A DNA stretch of 64,000 bases from Stereum hirsutum FP-91666 SS1 (lineage: Eukaryota > Basidiomycota > Agaricomycetes > Russulales > Stereaceae): NCBI RefSeq assembly GCF_000264905.1, contig NW_006763132.1, positions 1,155,503 through 1,219,502 of the forward strand. The letters run 5' to 3'. Positions within the stretch are counted from its first letter, which is position 1. Every line of letters starts with the position of its first letter. The notes beneath the pieces are model-generated. The model saw only the letters and a list, made by a program, of their open reading frames with translations. It did not search any database and was not told the DNA's origin. Positions 45,869 through 56,406 of the stretch are shown here, piece by piece. The position numbers and the translations under genes are program-made.

Positions 45869-48581
45869 TTAAATATCCAACACCTCCACCACGACGTTCA
45901 CAGTCATGATGACCACGTAAAACCCGATGAGGAAAACGCCCCATGATCGCGGGATGAAATATCCGTTCCAGGGTACGAAGATCATGGTGGCAACGAGGAG
46001 CGCAAGGAGGCCGACGGCGCTCACGACGAGAGTGGTAGAAAAGTTGAGTTCGTAGGGTTTTGCGGTGGTGTGGATTATGTACGAGCCAGAAATGCCGACA
46101 CCGAGAAGCATGTTCAGCATAGGACCACCGAAACACGCGGAGAATCCCATGATAGGTGCAAAGACCTGCAGAAGAGGCTTTAGCTGGCCGACGACTAGAT
46201 GGCAGCACAAACAAGAAAAACGTACCGCCACACTCATGTTGGCCACAAGATCCGCCAAAGAGTTACCGACCGCAAAGATGGTCAGACCGATGATGGCATC
46301 TGAAAGCCCGAAAATGAAGCCGAAGGTCTACGAATATATGATCAGACCAACGGGAGATGCTATCATAGCAATTCTCGAAGACGAACCTGAAGCACTTTCA
46401 CTACTTCATCAGCGATGGCCATGATCCAAACCATTGCCACTAAGAACCCCATGGAACAGCGGGCTAATCGAGACGCTGGACGATCTCCATTATCCGAAAA
46501 GACGATAACCAGCGCCCCTACCGCGAGCCCTGTAATTCCGACCGAAAGCAGCATCCACTTTGCCTCGGTCATGCCTTCTGGTAAATATTAATGGGTGAGT
46601 AAGTAAGTTAATCAAGAAGAAGAAAAAGACAGCATACTGAAGAGGACAGATACAGAGAACAACGGCCCAAGAGCGCATTGCGCTGCCATAAGCCATTTGT
46701 TATAATGGAGTTCATGAATTTCCTCCTCAACCTCTTCCTCTGCGATCAGAGCCCGCTCAATACCTTCTTCCTCAAAGGAATTGAGGCCCGAGTCCGGCAC
46801 CACGGTCTTCTCGTGGACATAAGGGCTGTCGTACGGCGTCACGACGACGGGCAAGGTGATCGTCAAGGCCAACACCGCTGGAGCCGCAAACACACCAGCA
46901 ATCTTTCCGAGCCATGGTTTTGCCCGGAAATGCGTAAGTGTTGGGAATAAGATGTGGTAGGCATGATTCAAGATCTGCAGCACCCGTTTGCGGCGTGACA
47001 GTGGCCGAGGCTGATGTTGAACTTCGCTGTCGGCTTCTGAGGATGGTGATGCTGGAGTGTGCGATATTGTCGGAACGTCGGAATGAGGCTCGGCGTCGTG
47101 GATCTCGATGAGGGGTGCAATGGGCGGGGACTCGGGAGGCGCGGTGTGACGAATGACGGGTGACCGGTCATTGAGAGGCAGGCCGAGAGTGAGGTCGAAT
47201 GGGTTTGTGGACTCATCGTGTGATAACGGAGAGCGTGAACGCGAACGTGGGTGGCGGTGGTGATGGTGGTAGTGTCCTCCGGGAAACGGAGTGATTGGTG
47301 AATCGAACACGCTTAAGGAGGAGCTTGCAGCTTGTGTCTGCAGTGAAGCAACGACCTCGCGAAACTCCAGAGCGCCCACGAGAGAGAATGACGGCATGGG
47401 ACTGATCTCCTGTGATGCACGTCGCGTCATGGAGGCCCTTCGAGGTCGGCCCGTTTCTATCTCGAGTCGAGGGGGACTTGGTTGAGATATGGCACGGGAC
47501 CGAGAATAGGGGTCCGGAGGGTGGAGCGTAGAAGATGCACGGCTCATGACAGGGCTGGCTGAAGAAGTATAAGTATGAACGGGGCGTCGCAGGGTAGAGA
47601 ACGATTTTGAACACTCACGGTCATCTCTGTACGGCTCATCATCATGATAGACCATTGGGGGAAATTCCTCTTCCGCATATTCGTTTCGTATCATTGCATC
47701 CCGTAATCGTGCACGCTCTCTCCGCCTGGATAGCCAACTCGTGATGACGACGGCGAAGACGTAGAGGACATAGACAATGACCAGACCTCCGGCCTCCCAT
47801 GCCTGAATCGTTCCATCCCACAGCATCACGAGGAAAAGTGTGACGGCAACAGTGAAGAAGCCAATGTCTCGCAAAAACGGGCCTCGGTTGACCTTGAAGG
47901 GCTTGATGATACACATGGCGCCGACGACACAGGATACGATGAAGGACGCAGCACCTAATAGCTCCCCTATGGCCAGGCTACCCGAGTTTGCACGCATGGC
48001 TGAGAAAGTGGAGAATACGTCGGGGCTGCCGTTACCGAAGGCAAGGAAAGTAACGCCCGCTACATTCTCGTCCAGTCCTAGTATGGAGGCGAGTGTGGCG
48101 AGGTTTGGGCAGAAGAAGTCGGATGCGCTTATTCCAAGCGTTGAGAAGAGGAATATGAGCCACAGGATATAACCTGCAAATAAGAATGGGCGAGCAGTCG
48201 ATGAAGAGCAGAAGTAAGACTGCAGGTAGGGGATGGAGAGGAAGGTGGGAGCGGTGGGGCAGGCGTCCCAGACATGAGAGCATTGCTCCGCCACGGGAAA
48301 TCCTAGTGGTTTGCACTGTAAAAAAAATTGCAGCCAGTTCGTGAGCACTGGACGTCCTCGCTTGAGTATATAAAACGCACCGTCGCGACTTCAATGTCGA
48401 GAGCGGTTGAGTCGTTCGACCCGGAATACAGTGCGACAAGGCTGCGCTTGAGCGACCTGCCGGGATGGGAGATGGAAGGACTGGCGGTGCTCGGGACGAG
48501 AGCATACTGGCTCTGTGACCAGAGAATACAGTTGATCAGGAGAACTACGACGAAGACGGCCCTCGAAGATGACAGTGACAT
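45869..48581 (-). CDS. CCX-type cation/Ca2+ exchanger
   Basis: Membrane exchanger of the CaCA superfamily (NCKX/CCX branch), exchanging Ca2+ against Na+, K+ or H+ across an internal or plasma membrane. Signal-anchor (SRAVFVVVLLINCILW), a luminal Cys region (CKPLGFPVAEQCSHVW, ending FC), then helices. The alpha-1 repeat is intact (VTFLAFGNGSPDVFSTF) and so is alpha-2 (GLTIFAVGNSLADLVANM). A cytosolic loop of about 300 residues between them is rich in Ser, Pro, Arg and His, with an HYHHHHRHPRSRSRS run. Late helices GFSACFGGPMLNMLLGVGIS and GYFIPRSWGVFLIGF end in EVLDI. ATG at 48581 starts the hydrophobic segment; an in-frame ATG at 48632 would add 17 residues. The LTR element ends 226 bases from its stop. 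Confidence 0.9.
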
Positions 48582-48933
48582 GGAGGGCACGGTTTGGGGG
48601 AGAACATGGTGAAGCCTGCGGCTCGCGCTCACGGCAAGTGGAGGTCTACCTCCACGTGACTTTCATATCCGTCTCCAACTTCCGGCGACTCACACGCATA
48701 ACTTGAATGAACCTACGCCACCTTGGTTGTGGCCCGATGTTGCTCCCAGACAATCTGAGCCTCTTAAACAGACGCACACAGATATATTGGGCCCAATTTA
48801 GATATAAATTATCGCGAGAACTTGGACACTGCAAAGCACCAGGTTGAACTGGAAACTGATGCAGGACCGATACATTATATATAATACATCCTAAGCATGA
48901 GCAGAAGCTCAGATGGTTATGAATCTGCATCTC

Positions 48934-49609
48934 CTAGTTGAAGCTCCAGTCAGCGTAGATCACACCGACAGACTCGTCAGCGAAGTAGCTGAAAAGGCTG
49001 GGCGAGAGGTCGAGACCTCCATAGGGGCAACCAGGGCACTGGACAGAATGGCAGCGTGTCAAAAAATGGGTCGTTGCAATGCCAGTCACAACAAAATAAG
49101 CACGAACCTCATCCACAATGGTAGCCGAGGTAGATTTTCCCTGGTACGAGATGGTGATAGAGTCGCCGCAGTATCCACCAGAGCCGTATTGCTGTTCGAG
49201 GAGTAAATTAGTGATAGGCCCAAATTCGTCACAACAAGATTTTGGAAGAATGCTCAGAGCAGTGACCCACATCGGCGTTCAGAGCGACAACCTAACGACA
49301 GTAATGGAGAGCAATGAGATTAGACGGATCAAATTCAGTGAGAAACCCACAACTCACGTATTCATCGTCAGAGTGCGTCTGGCCACAAGCTCCGGCAGCG
49401 CTATCAAAATAAACCCACCCGTAAGCTCTTCACCCGGGTTTCAAGGATCTGAAAACGAGCCACACTCACCCGCCGACTTCGTAGAAGGTCATGCGCTCAT
49501 TTGTGAACGACTGCCTCTTGCTCAGACCGTTGTCGATGGCCTTGGCGAAGCTAGGAGCAGCGGCAAGGAGAGCAGAAGAAACACCGAGGAAGAGAGTGGA
49601 GAAACGCAT
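48934..49609 (-). CDS. Secreted RlpA-like double-psi beta-barrel protein B
   Basis: Paralog of the protein at 29807-30479, with the same exon layout. Signal peptide MRFSTLFLGVSSALLAAAPS, Kex2-like LSKRQS, MTFYEVGG, AGACGQTHSDDEYVVALNA, QYGSGGYCGDSITISYQG, TIVDECPGCPYGGLDLSPS and FSYFADESVGVIYADW. The Asp-Lys-Cys of paralog A is Asp-Glu-Cys here and CGRS is CGDS. Both keep the Cys residues of the barrel. The two copies lie 19 kb apart, same strand, with unrelated genes between, so it is a dispersed segmental duplication rather than a tandem pair. ATG at 49609 is chosen for the signal peptide. Confidence 0.87.
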
Positions 49610-50099
49610 TGTTGTGAGGGTTGGAGGTTGATTGGTGAAGGCGTGAGGAATGAGCTGAGAGGACTTGGGATGAGGCCCTTGCTGCAGAACGACGACATCT
49701 TTTATACCATTGAAAGACCTGCCTGGCGGTGTCTGTCTTTCCAAATAATTGGCTATACTGCAAGGATATGTGTGAATAGGTGAGCTGGCCAGCGCCCCGC
49801 TGCTATGCGTATGAAACTCGGGCTGAAGGCCCTTTAGTGATTGAATCTGAACACATAGTTGACCCTCGCGTCTAGTGCCAAGCTCTGGGAACATCAACGG
49901 GACAGCAAGAGCAAGATACAGGGAAAGTCGCATAAGGACGACGCTGTACAACGTCCATTTTTGCAGACCCACATGGGCTGTTTAGGCTCTCCTTGCTGAT
50001 GTTGGCCAGAATAATGAATTTTGTAGTACAATGTCCTGGTAGTTACAGAACTCTGATTAGTGTGCAATCAGCACCCGCAGATATTGCACTTCAGATAAT

Positions 50100-51790
50100 T
50101 TGAACGGTGTGCTTACGCGATAACTTCAACCAGCGCCGACGCGCGGGCTCAGAATAGATACGGTGAATGTGAGAATTTGTTTCATCGCTTGCGCGGATGA
50201 CGGGTACCAGAAAGATGTTACGGATGTCAAGGGCGTCAAGTGCAAAGTCTAGCGGTTTGAAACCGGTCGATGTAAGACCATAGAGAAGAAACTACGCCAT
50301 CAATGTGGTCGGGGATATGTCTCCATGTCGAGTAGAACCCGTAGACATCATCTGAGATGGTAACATGGTGCTTTTGTCACTTCTTCAACGCCACTCGACC
50401 GCTGGCAGAAATGTCCATGGAGCTGTGAACCGTCGCATACAGAGAAGGCGGGGTACGCAGCCAGTTTGTGCGATGCAGTCCAACACTGTGTGCAATGCGC
50501 ATCCAGGGGTCCTGTGAGCAGGTGAGGTGGAAGGGTAATACCCATGTGCAGAGGATCAACATATAACTCAACCAACAAGTCGAAACAACACAGATATTGC
50601 CGATGGCCGGCCTCACCGGCGTACCATACTAGCCCTGGTAGCTCGGTAATAACGTCTCCTCGTTGGGATTCCTGAACGATATCACTTCTCATTCAGTCAA
50701 GTTTCTAAATTCCCGATAGGAATACATTCTGTGGATGTAGTGCGAAAGCCAGTATCAGTATTGGAGTCGACGAAAGGAAATGTCCCATAATTGAATAAGT
50801 ATGAGCTTACCACAAGTTTGACATAGCTCAACGCAGACAGGTATGAAACAGGGTTGGCCGGGTTGAGAGCCTCATCCAGAAACAGGGTGGTAACAGACGT
50901 TGTTGAATCAGATAAGACTTAACCTTGAGTTGAGCATCGTATGGTGCCAGCTCAATAAAATTGGCGACGAGAAGGGCCTTGTGGAAGCGAAGTTTCCCGG
51001 TCAGGTGCGTGTAGCCCATTTGTGAACCTGCCCGAGCTGATACTCATGGAGGAACACGTTTCAACTATTCTGTCATATTATCGCGACCAAAACCTGTACC
51101 AGCCACAAGCACCCGTGCAATGCGCAGACGCCGATCAACGCTAATCAAACAATGAAACGATGTCAAGTTTATCTTACCACGTGAAGCAAATCCCGAACGC
51201 CCTGGGGGACATTAGCGTGTCCATCTTCCGTCCCAGCAGAGTATTCCGCTGTAATATTCAGCGAGGATTCGGAAACTTTGACAATCTCGAAGGGGCTCAA
51301 ACTTCAGAGGGCATACCGCACTAACGGCCTCCAGAAAGCGATGAATAGCCGTGATGTCGCATGGTGAAAGGTGAATATCATATGTAGGTGCTACGGGAAT
51401 TTTGCATCAACGGGTTCCGCGTATGGTGAACCTATGATTTACCTCGGCGACAATCTTGACCGATGTACAATGCGTAAGCATAGATGTCTGAAAATAAGCG
51501 GAATTCACTTACAAAATTTGGAGGGCTATTGGCCCGACCACAAGCGCCGCCGTAGAAGTTCCGAACTCATCAACGGAATGAAATCCAGATCCAGCGTTGC
51601 CCGACAGGTCAGATATCAACGGGACCAGGTAAGTGAAAATATAACCGAAAGATCCATGAGCGTGGATCAAACCATAGCAGATCCGCGGGATTGCAAGTTG
51701 GATCGGCTGGCCATTGCTCCTTCGTAGCAGCGCTTCGGAGACAGAGATAGTTATTATCCAATAAGCATATCAGAAACTTACACACGAGCT
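50100..51790 (-). pseudogene. Unresolved minus-strand gene or gene relic, ankyrin-like fragments
   Basis: Several short open stretches with plausible splice sites follow each other on the minus strand, but I could not join them into one frame. Examples: TSMLTHCTSVKIVAE joined to APTYDIHLSPCDITAIHRFL, SPFEIVKVSESSLNITAEYS, MGYTHLTGKLRFHKALLVAN, LFLDEALNPANPVSYLSALS, LVWYAGEAGHRQYL, and TGFKPLDFALDALDIRNIFL. The spacing and patterns such as GYTHLT and GFKPLDFALD recall ankyrin repeats, but weakly. It may be an intact gene with many introns that I cannot resolve, or a decaying copy. Confidence 0.3.
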
Positions 51791-51826
51791 CTATGGACGG
51801 TATCACGGGAAATATGAGCAGTGCAA

Positions 51827-53015
51827 CTAGCTTATCTGTTTCAACTCTGCACACCACCAGATAGGTCTGGACGTTTTCACCCATACGGTCGATTCTTCTG
51901 GTACGAGGTGATTTGAAGTGGAGACCATGCCGTCGAAAGATGAAACGTTATCGGCTGGGAGTATCGGTGAAAGTGTCAGAAGGGAGGGAAAAGACTCTAA
52001 AGAGTTGATGAACTTACACAGATTCCACCTCAGACCGGTAGTTGAGAGCACAGTGGAATCGATACCGACGGGAAGTAAGCCGCATGTGGGGCCCAGTACC
52101 GAGTGCTCAATTGAAATGAAGTGTTCTCCCTGCTGAAGGTTGAGTGAAGATCGGACAGACGGGGCCCATCACAAGCGTTGACATACCTCGTCAAGAACCC
52201 AGCCGACGTTCTCATCGGTGACAGCAAAGACACGACGACCAGTCTTCCGAAGCTTGTGTAGGTATGACAAGGTATGAATGGTCTGGTCCAAACGACCTGA
52301 AAGTCCGCCTAGAAGAACGACTTCATACATATCCTGAAAAGTTGATTTGAGGTGAGAAGGTAGGAAGGCAAAGGTAGAATGGACCCACGTCGTCTGGTGC
52401 TGTGGAGCGTTTCTCTATCTCCTCGAGACTGGATATACATTTCATCAAATCTGTGGAATACTGATCCTCATCGGTGATTATTGGGACACCCTATGAAAGT
52501 TCATGCCCTTCTCGTTAGATGCTATGGTGTATATGTGGATACGGGAGACTACAGACTTTCGAAGTGTAGTAGTCCTTGACATCGTCGCGAAGAGAGTCGA
52601 GGTCGCCTTTGATGAGATCTGGGAGATACTTGCTTAGACCGCAAATCTCATCAGTTTCGAAACATAAGTCGAAAGGCTGGATAACTCACAGACGTTCATC
52701 TACGGCCTCGCCACAATCCTGCACATTGTCCGCAGACGAGCAAGCTTCCCGGAGAAGATCATGGACCCTGTTTGCACCGCCATCCGCGCAGAAGTGGTGT
52801 TGGGTAGAGCTCCATAACCTATCGAATAGCGAGAAAGAAAAAGGCTGGTTCAGGACTATCAAGGCCCGCTTGTGTTGCGTGTGGCTAGACTCGGAAGAGC
52901 GCTCGGATGTTGGGAGAAGGAAGGATGTGGACCAATGCTTTGTTTCATAGGTTCCTATTGCGGACGTGGGGGATATTCCTGCCTTCGTGGAGAACTGTGT
53001 CTGGTGATCTGCCAT
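51827..53015 (-). CDS. THI80: Thiamin pyrophosphokinase
   Basis: Transfers pyrophosphate from ATP to thiamin to give thiamin diphosphate, the cofactor of pyruvate decarboxylase, PDH and transketolase; cytosolic. Spliced order: WSTSFLLPTSER, then RALIVLNQPFSFSLFDRLWS, FCADGGANRVHDLL (nucleotide site), LPDLIKGDLDSLRDDV (acidic substrate-binding block), ITDEDQYSTDLMKCI, VVLLGGLSGRLDQTIHTLSY, RRVFAVTDENVGWVLDE, GEHFISIEHSVLGPTCGLLP, VGIDSTVLSTTGLRWNL and SFDGMVSTSNHLVPEES, ending AELKQIS. All catalytic blocks of the family are present. About six introns. ATG at 53015 gives the expected N-terminal length; an in-frame ATG at 53150 would add 45 residues. A MITE lies 157 bases upstream of 53015. Confidence 0.9.
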
Positions 53016-53171
53016 GTCGGCCTGCAGGACGATGAGGTACAACGATTGGTTCGAAGCAGGCCTGTGAAGCCTCGCCACACACTCAGAGTTGAGCATGTCA
53101 GATAAGATAATCTCGACAGATGTGGCCACTGTCCCGGATTTAGTCGCCAACTTGTCGCCAACGCTGTACTA

Positions 53172-53553
53172 TCACTGGCCCTTTGTTCGGACAATCCGGA
53201 CTGCAAAAAATCTAGCTCAGGCAGTATAAGGTCTCTTGCCATGAAAATTTGCACACACAATGCCCTCTACTGTAGCTACATGCCCATGCAATTTTGTTGT
53301 GGATTGCTTGAGAGAAAGGTTGTCGATCGGGGGGTGGGACCGTCGATCGGACAGCCGATCCCGCCAAAGCGTCCGAAACACCCCCCTCCCCATTCGACCT
53401 CCCACTGCCATTATTGTACTCAAATCACTTCACATATGGTCTAGTGGTGATTTATCATGATTTATGAGAACTTGAACGGGGAGAAACGATAGGGAATTGG
53501 ACGTGTTTTTTGCACTGTCCGAACAACGGTTTGTCCGAACAAGGGGCCACTGA
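53172..53553. mobile_element. MITE with Tc1/mariner-type TA flanks (382 bp)
   Basis: Left end TCACTGGCCCTTTGTTCGG and right end (reverse complement) TCAGTGGCCCCTTGTTCGG match at 17 of 19 positions, and the inverted similarity goes on, with a gap, through GGACAA and CGGAC to a shared TGCAAAAAA about 45-50 bases in. TA lies on both outer sides (53170-53171 and 53554-53555), the target of Tc1/mariner/pogo elements. The interior has no transposase ORF. It holds a direct repeat GTCGATCGG (near 53327 and 53342). Divergence between the ends suggests it is not recent. Confidence 0.78.
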
Positions 53554-53998
53554 TACTTAGTAGTGCTCCATTTTGTGGTCCGCCCTTCTTTGCGCCCACA
53601 ATTTGGCCGTACACCACTGCGCATTGCAGCAGACATGAACATTACAGATTGCCCGGAAAAAAGAGTGGGGCCACTGTGGCCCACCGGTAGCATAATTGTT
53701 CGGCAGTTACGGTATTCAAGAATTGTCCGAGAATGAAGAGTAGTGTCCGTTAATAATATAGACAACGCAGGCTCCCATCAACCCCCCATAAGTTCCCGCT
53801 CATTGCATAAATCAAATCAGGGCGAGTAGTGCCGATGGGAAAAGATCTTGACTTTTGGTTTTTTTTGACGAGGAGTATAACGAGATGGTTAAAGGCTATG
53901 GTTCCTGAAATAGAGATCAGTCTCAGCGCATGAAGGACATATCTGGATAATGAGTTCATTGCCTACCTTCAGATTTAGCGATTACTTTCTAATTTGAT

Positions 53999-56406
53999 CT
54001 ACCCATCACTATCACCACCACTCCTACTGTCCTTCTTCTCACCCCTCCCCTGCGCACCCAACATCTCAAACCCATCCAAACCCATCCCTTCATCCAAACC
54101 CACGAACTCCCCCTCTCCGTCCTCGCTATCACCCCGTTCTCCTTCGATGCCGATGTTCGTCCCGCTCAGACCAGAGCCAGAGCCAGACATGGACGTAGGA
54201 GGGAGACTAGACGAGGACGAAGCGCCCATATCGAGGTCTGGCACCGCAGTAGCCAACAAATCCAACCAATTCGGTCCCTCTACCATCCCTCCATTCCCTC
54301 CTCCGTCCCCTCCGTTCCTAGTCCCTCTCCCTGCGCCTGAGGATGAGTGGTCCGACGAACCATGTTGCTGCGATTGTGAACTTGGGTTGTACTGTGGCCA
54401 GTCGAACGAGTACATCAGTTCATTGTTATTATTCGCGGGAGGTTCGGGATCACTGAAGAGGGACTCCAGGTCGAATGCGGAGAGTGGGTTGGAGTGATAG
54501 TTGAACGGTAGGCCGCTTACCCCACCACCACCTCCTGATGCTCCCCCGTTCCCTCGTGTACCATCTCCCGATCCGGAGTCCGTTCCCGCACCAAACACAC
54601 CGGCGAAGAGATCTTGCCCTCCTGGGCTCATCGGTCCTCCCACCCCATGCCCACCCCCACCCCCACCCCCACCTCCTTCACCTAGGCCACCACCAGGACC
54701 CGACAGGGGATGCGTACGTCCCGGGTAGCCAGGCTGTGGCGTCGATGAATTAGAAGAGGAAGAAGAAGGTAAACCCCCGGGTCGGCGCGACGCTGACTTA
54801 ATTTGTCCGTATCCTCCTGCACCACCTGAGGAAGAAGGTGGCGGCGCTGGAGTACGACCATGCAAGTGTGAGTGTTCGTCGTGAAATGGGGAGTTTCCAT
54901 TCCCGCCGCTGCCGCCTCCGCCTCCGTGTAGAGGCGATGAGTCGTCGTACAGGTAGGAGGACGCGCTTCCTCGTCCGACGAGGCTGGTTGCAGACGTGGG
55001 CGAATGGTGTGGATAGGAATGGTGCATGTCGAGACTTGGGAGAGAGGTGCTTGAGAGACGAGGTCGTTTGTTCGGATTGCTTTCGTTTCCGTACCGTCCC
55101 AGCTGGTGTGTGAGAGAGAGATGCGAACCGAGAGATGGGTACGGTTGGTGCGATTGTTGTTGGTGCAATAGATGACTGTGAGACTGGTAGGCCGCTAGGC
55201 GGCTGCGTGTGTGTCGGTCGGAAGAGATGGGCATCGTTGGGGAAGTCGAAATGGAGGGCACGCCGCCGAGGGAAGAGACGTCGTCAAAGCTGAAAGGCAC
55301 TAGAGAGGGGATGGAGAGAGTAGACGCCGAAGAGGATAAGTTGGAGGAGAGTGGGTGGTTGTGGTGTGGGTGGTTTGAGAAGGAGGTATAGTCCATCTGT
55401 ATCGCACATAAGTAGAAGATCGTCAATAACAAAACAGACGGGAGAGTCTGATATAATGAACGAAGAGCAACTGGTGAAAGTGCACGCACGTCAATACCCA
55501 TGTCCCCTTCCGCCTTCACTGAAAGTGGTCTCCCTCTCTTTCCTCTTTCCTCTCCACCGGATGGTTTCCCTCCGTCTGCGTCACCCTCACCGCGAGCGGA
55601 AGGCTCATCCGCCATATCCTGATCGTCGTCGTCGTCTCCGGCGTCATCTTCTGCGCCCGCAGCACCAGAGGGAGCCGGGTTCCCGCTGAAGTCGCTCGGA
55701 GTTCGAGTGTCGCGCTCTCCGCTAAACTATAATAGTCCCACGGAGATGTGAGAAGGAACGAAAGTGAGAGTGAGATATGGAAGCGCGGACGTACCCGCCG
55801 TTGACGGTCTACGATGCCTCGAATGTCCGACGAGCAATACTGATAAAGCTTTTCCGCGTGCCCTTGTCGCTTCTCTGCTCAGCATTCGATGAATATTGAA
55901 TAACGAGACCGTCAGGATTGTTGTTGAGGACAGGGAGGTGAACGTGAGCCAAAAATAGAACAGACAACAGGCTAAGCGTGGACGGACCAAAAATGATGAC
56001 TGCGACGTCGACCGAGCAAAGGACGCCGAGCTCGTACGCTTTCTTGAATAGACCGGTCCTGCGCTGCTCGTCATAAATGCCAATGTATAATGGGAGGAGG
56101 CGATGAAGGCGCGTGGCGGTCAGCTATGCTATTTTTACAACTAGAAAGTCTTGGCAGGCTACCTTTAGGAAAGTGACGGAGCGGTTGCGCTCGTTCTGCA
56201 AAACCACGACATTCAATCGGCGACGAAAATATCGACGGCGACAGGATTGGCGGTGAAGTAGACGCAGATGCGAAGGTAAGCACGACGGACGCGAAAATAG
56301 CACGGCGCAGAGACGAAGTGGGAATGGGGCAAGACATATACGACGTAAGAGGAGGTGAGATGATACAGACCGTTATTGGCTGAATCTCAATCTTCTTGCG
56401 TCCCAT
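53999..56406 (-). CDS. MADS-box transcription factor, Rlm1/MEF2 type
   Basis: Nuclear DNA-binding regulator; the fungal Rlm1 branch acts under the cell-integrity MAP kinase. Exons join to MGRKKIEIQPIT, NERNRSVTFLK, RRTGLFKKAYELGVLCSVDV, AVIIF, EKRQGHAEKLYQYCSSDIRG and IVDRQRR, a complete MADS plus MEF2-like extension; the usual His before ERNRS is Asn. Then FSGERDTRTPSDF and an acidic run (DDAGDDDDDQDMADEPS). The remaining 470 residues are low-complexity: Ser/His-rich, a Gly run of eight to nine, NNNN, and an acidic end. The Gly run is encoded by a strongly G-rich strand. Introns are near 56374, 56160, 56000, 55790 and 55490-55400. The stop is at 53999, about 450 bases from the MITE. Confidence 0.88.
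54639..54675 (-). repeat. G-rich tract in the MADS-box coding sequence (possible G-quadruplex)
   Basis: On the coding strand the stretch reads four or more runs of three to five G separated by single T (GGGGGTGGGGGTGGG and more), followed by further GGGG runs. It encodes the poly-Gly run. It would form a stable quadruplex in DNA or mRNA if it folds. Confidence 0.6.

Noticed and set aside
53410..53470. tRNA-like A box (ATGGTCTAGTGGT) suggesting a tRNA-Glu gene
   Set aside because: No anticodon arm, B box or acceptor pairing follows; the word lies inside the MITE and is probably chance or a remnant.
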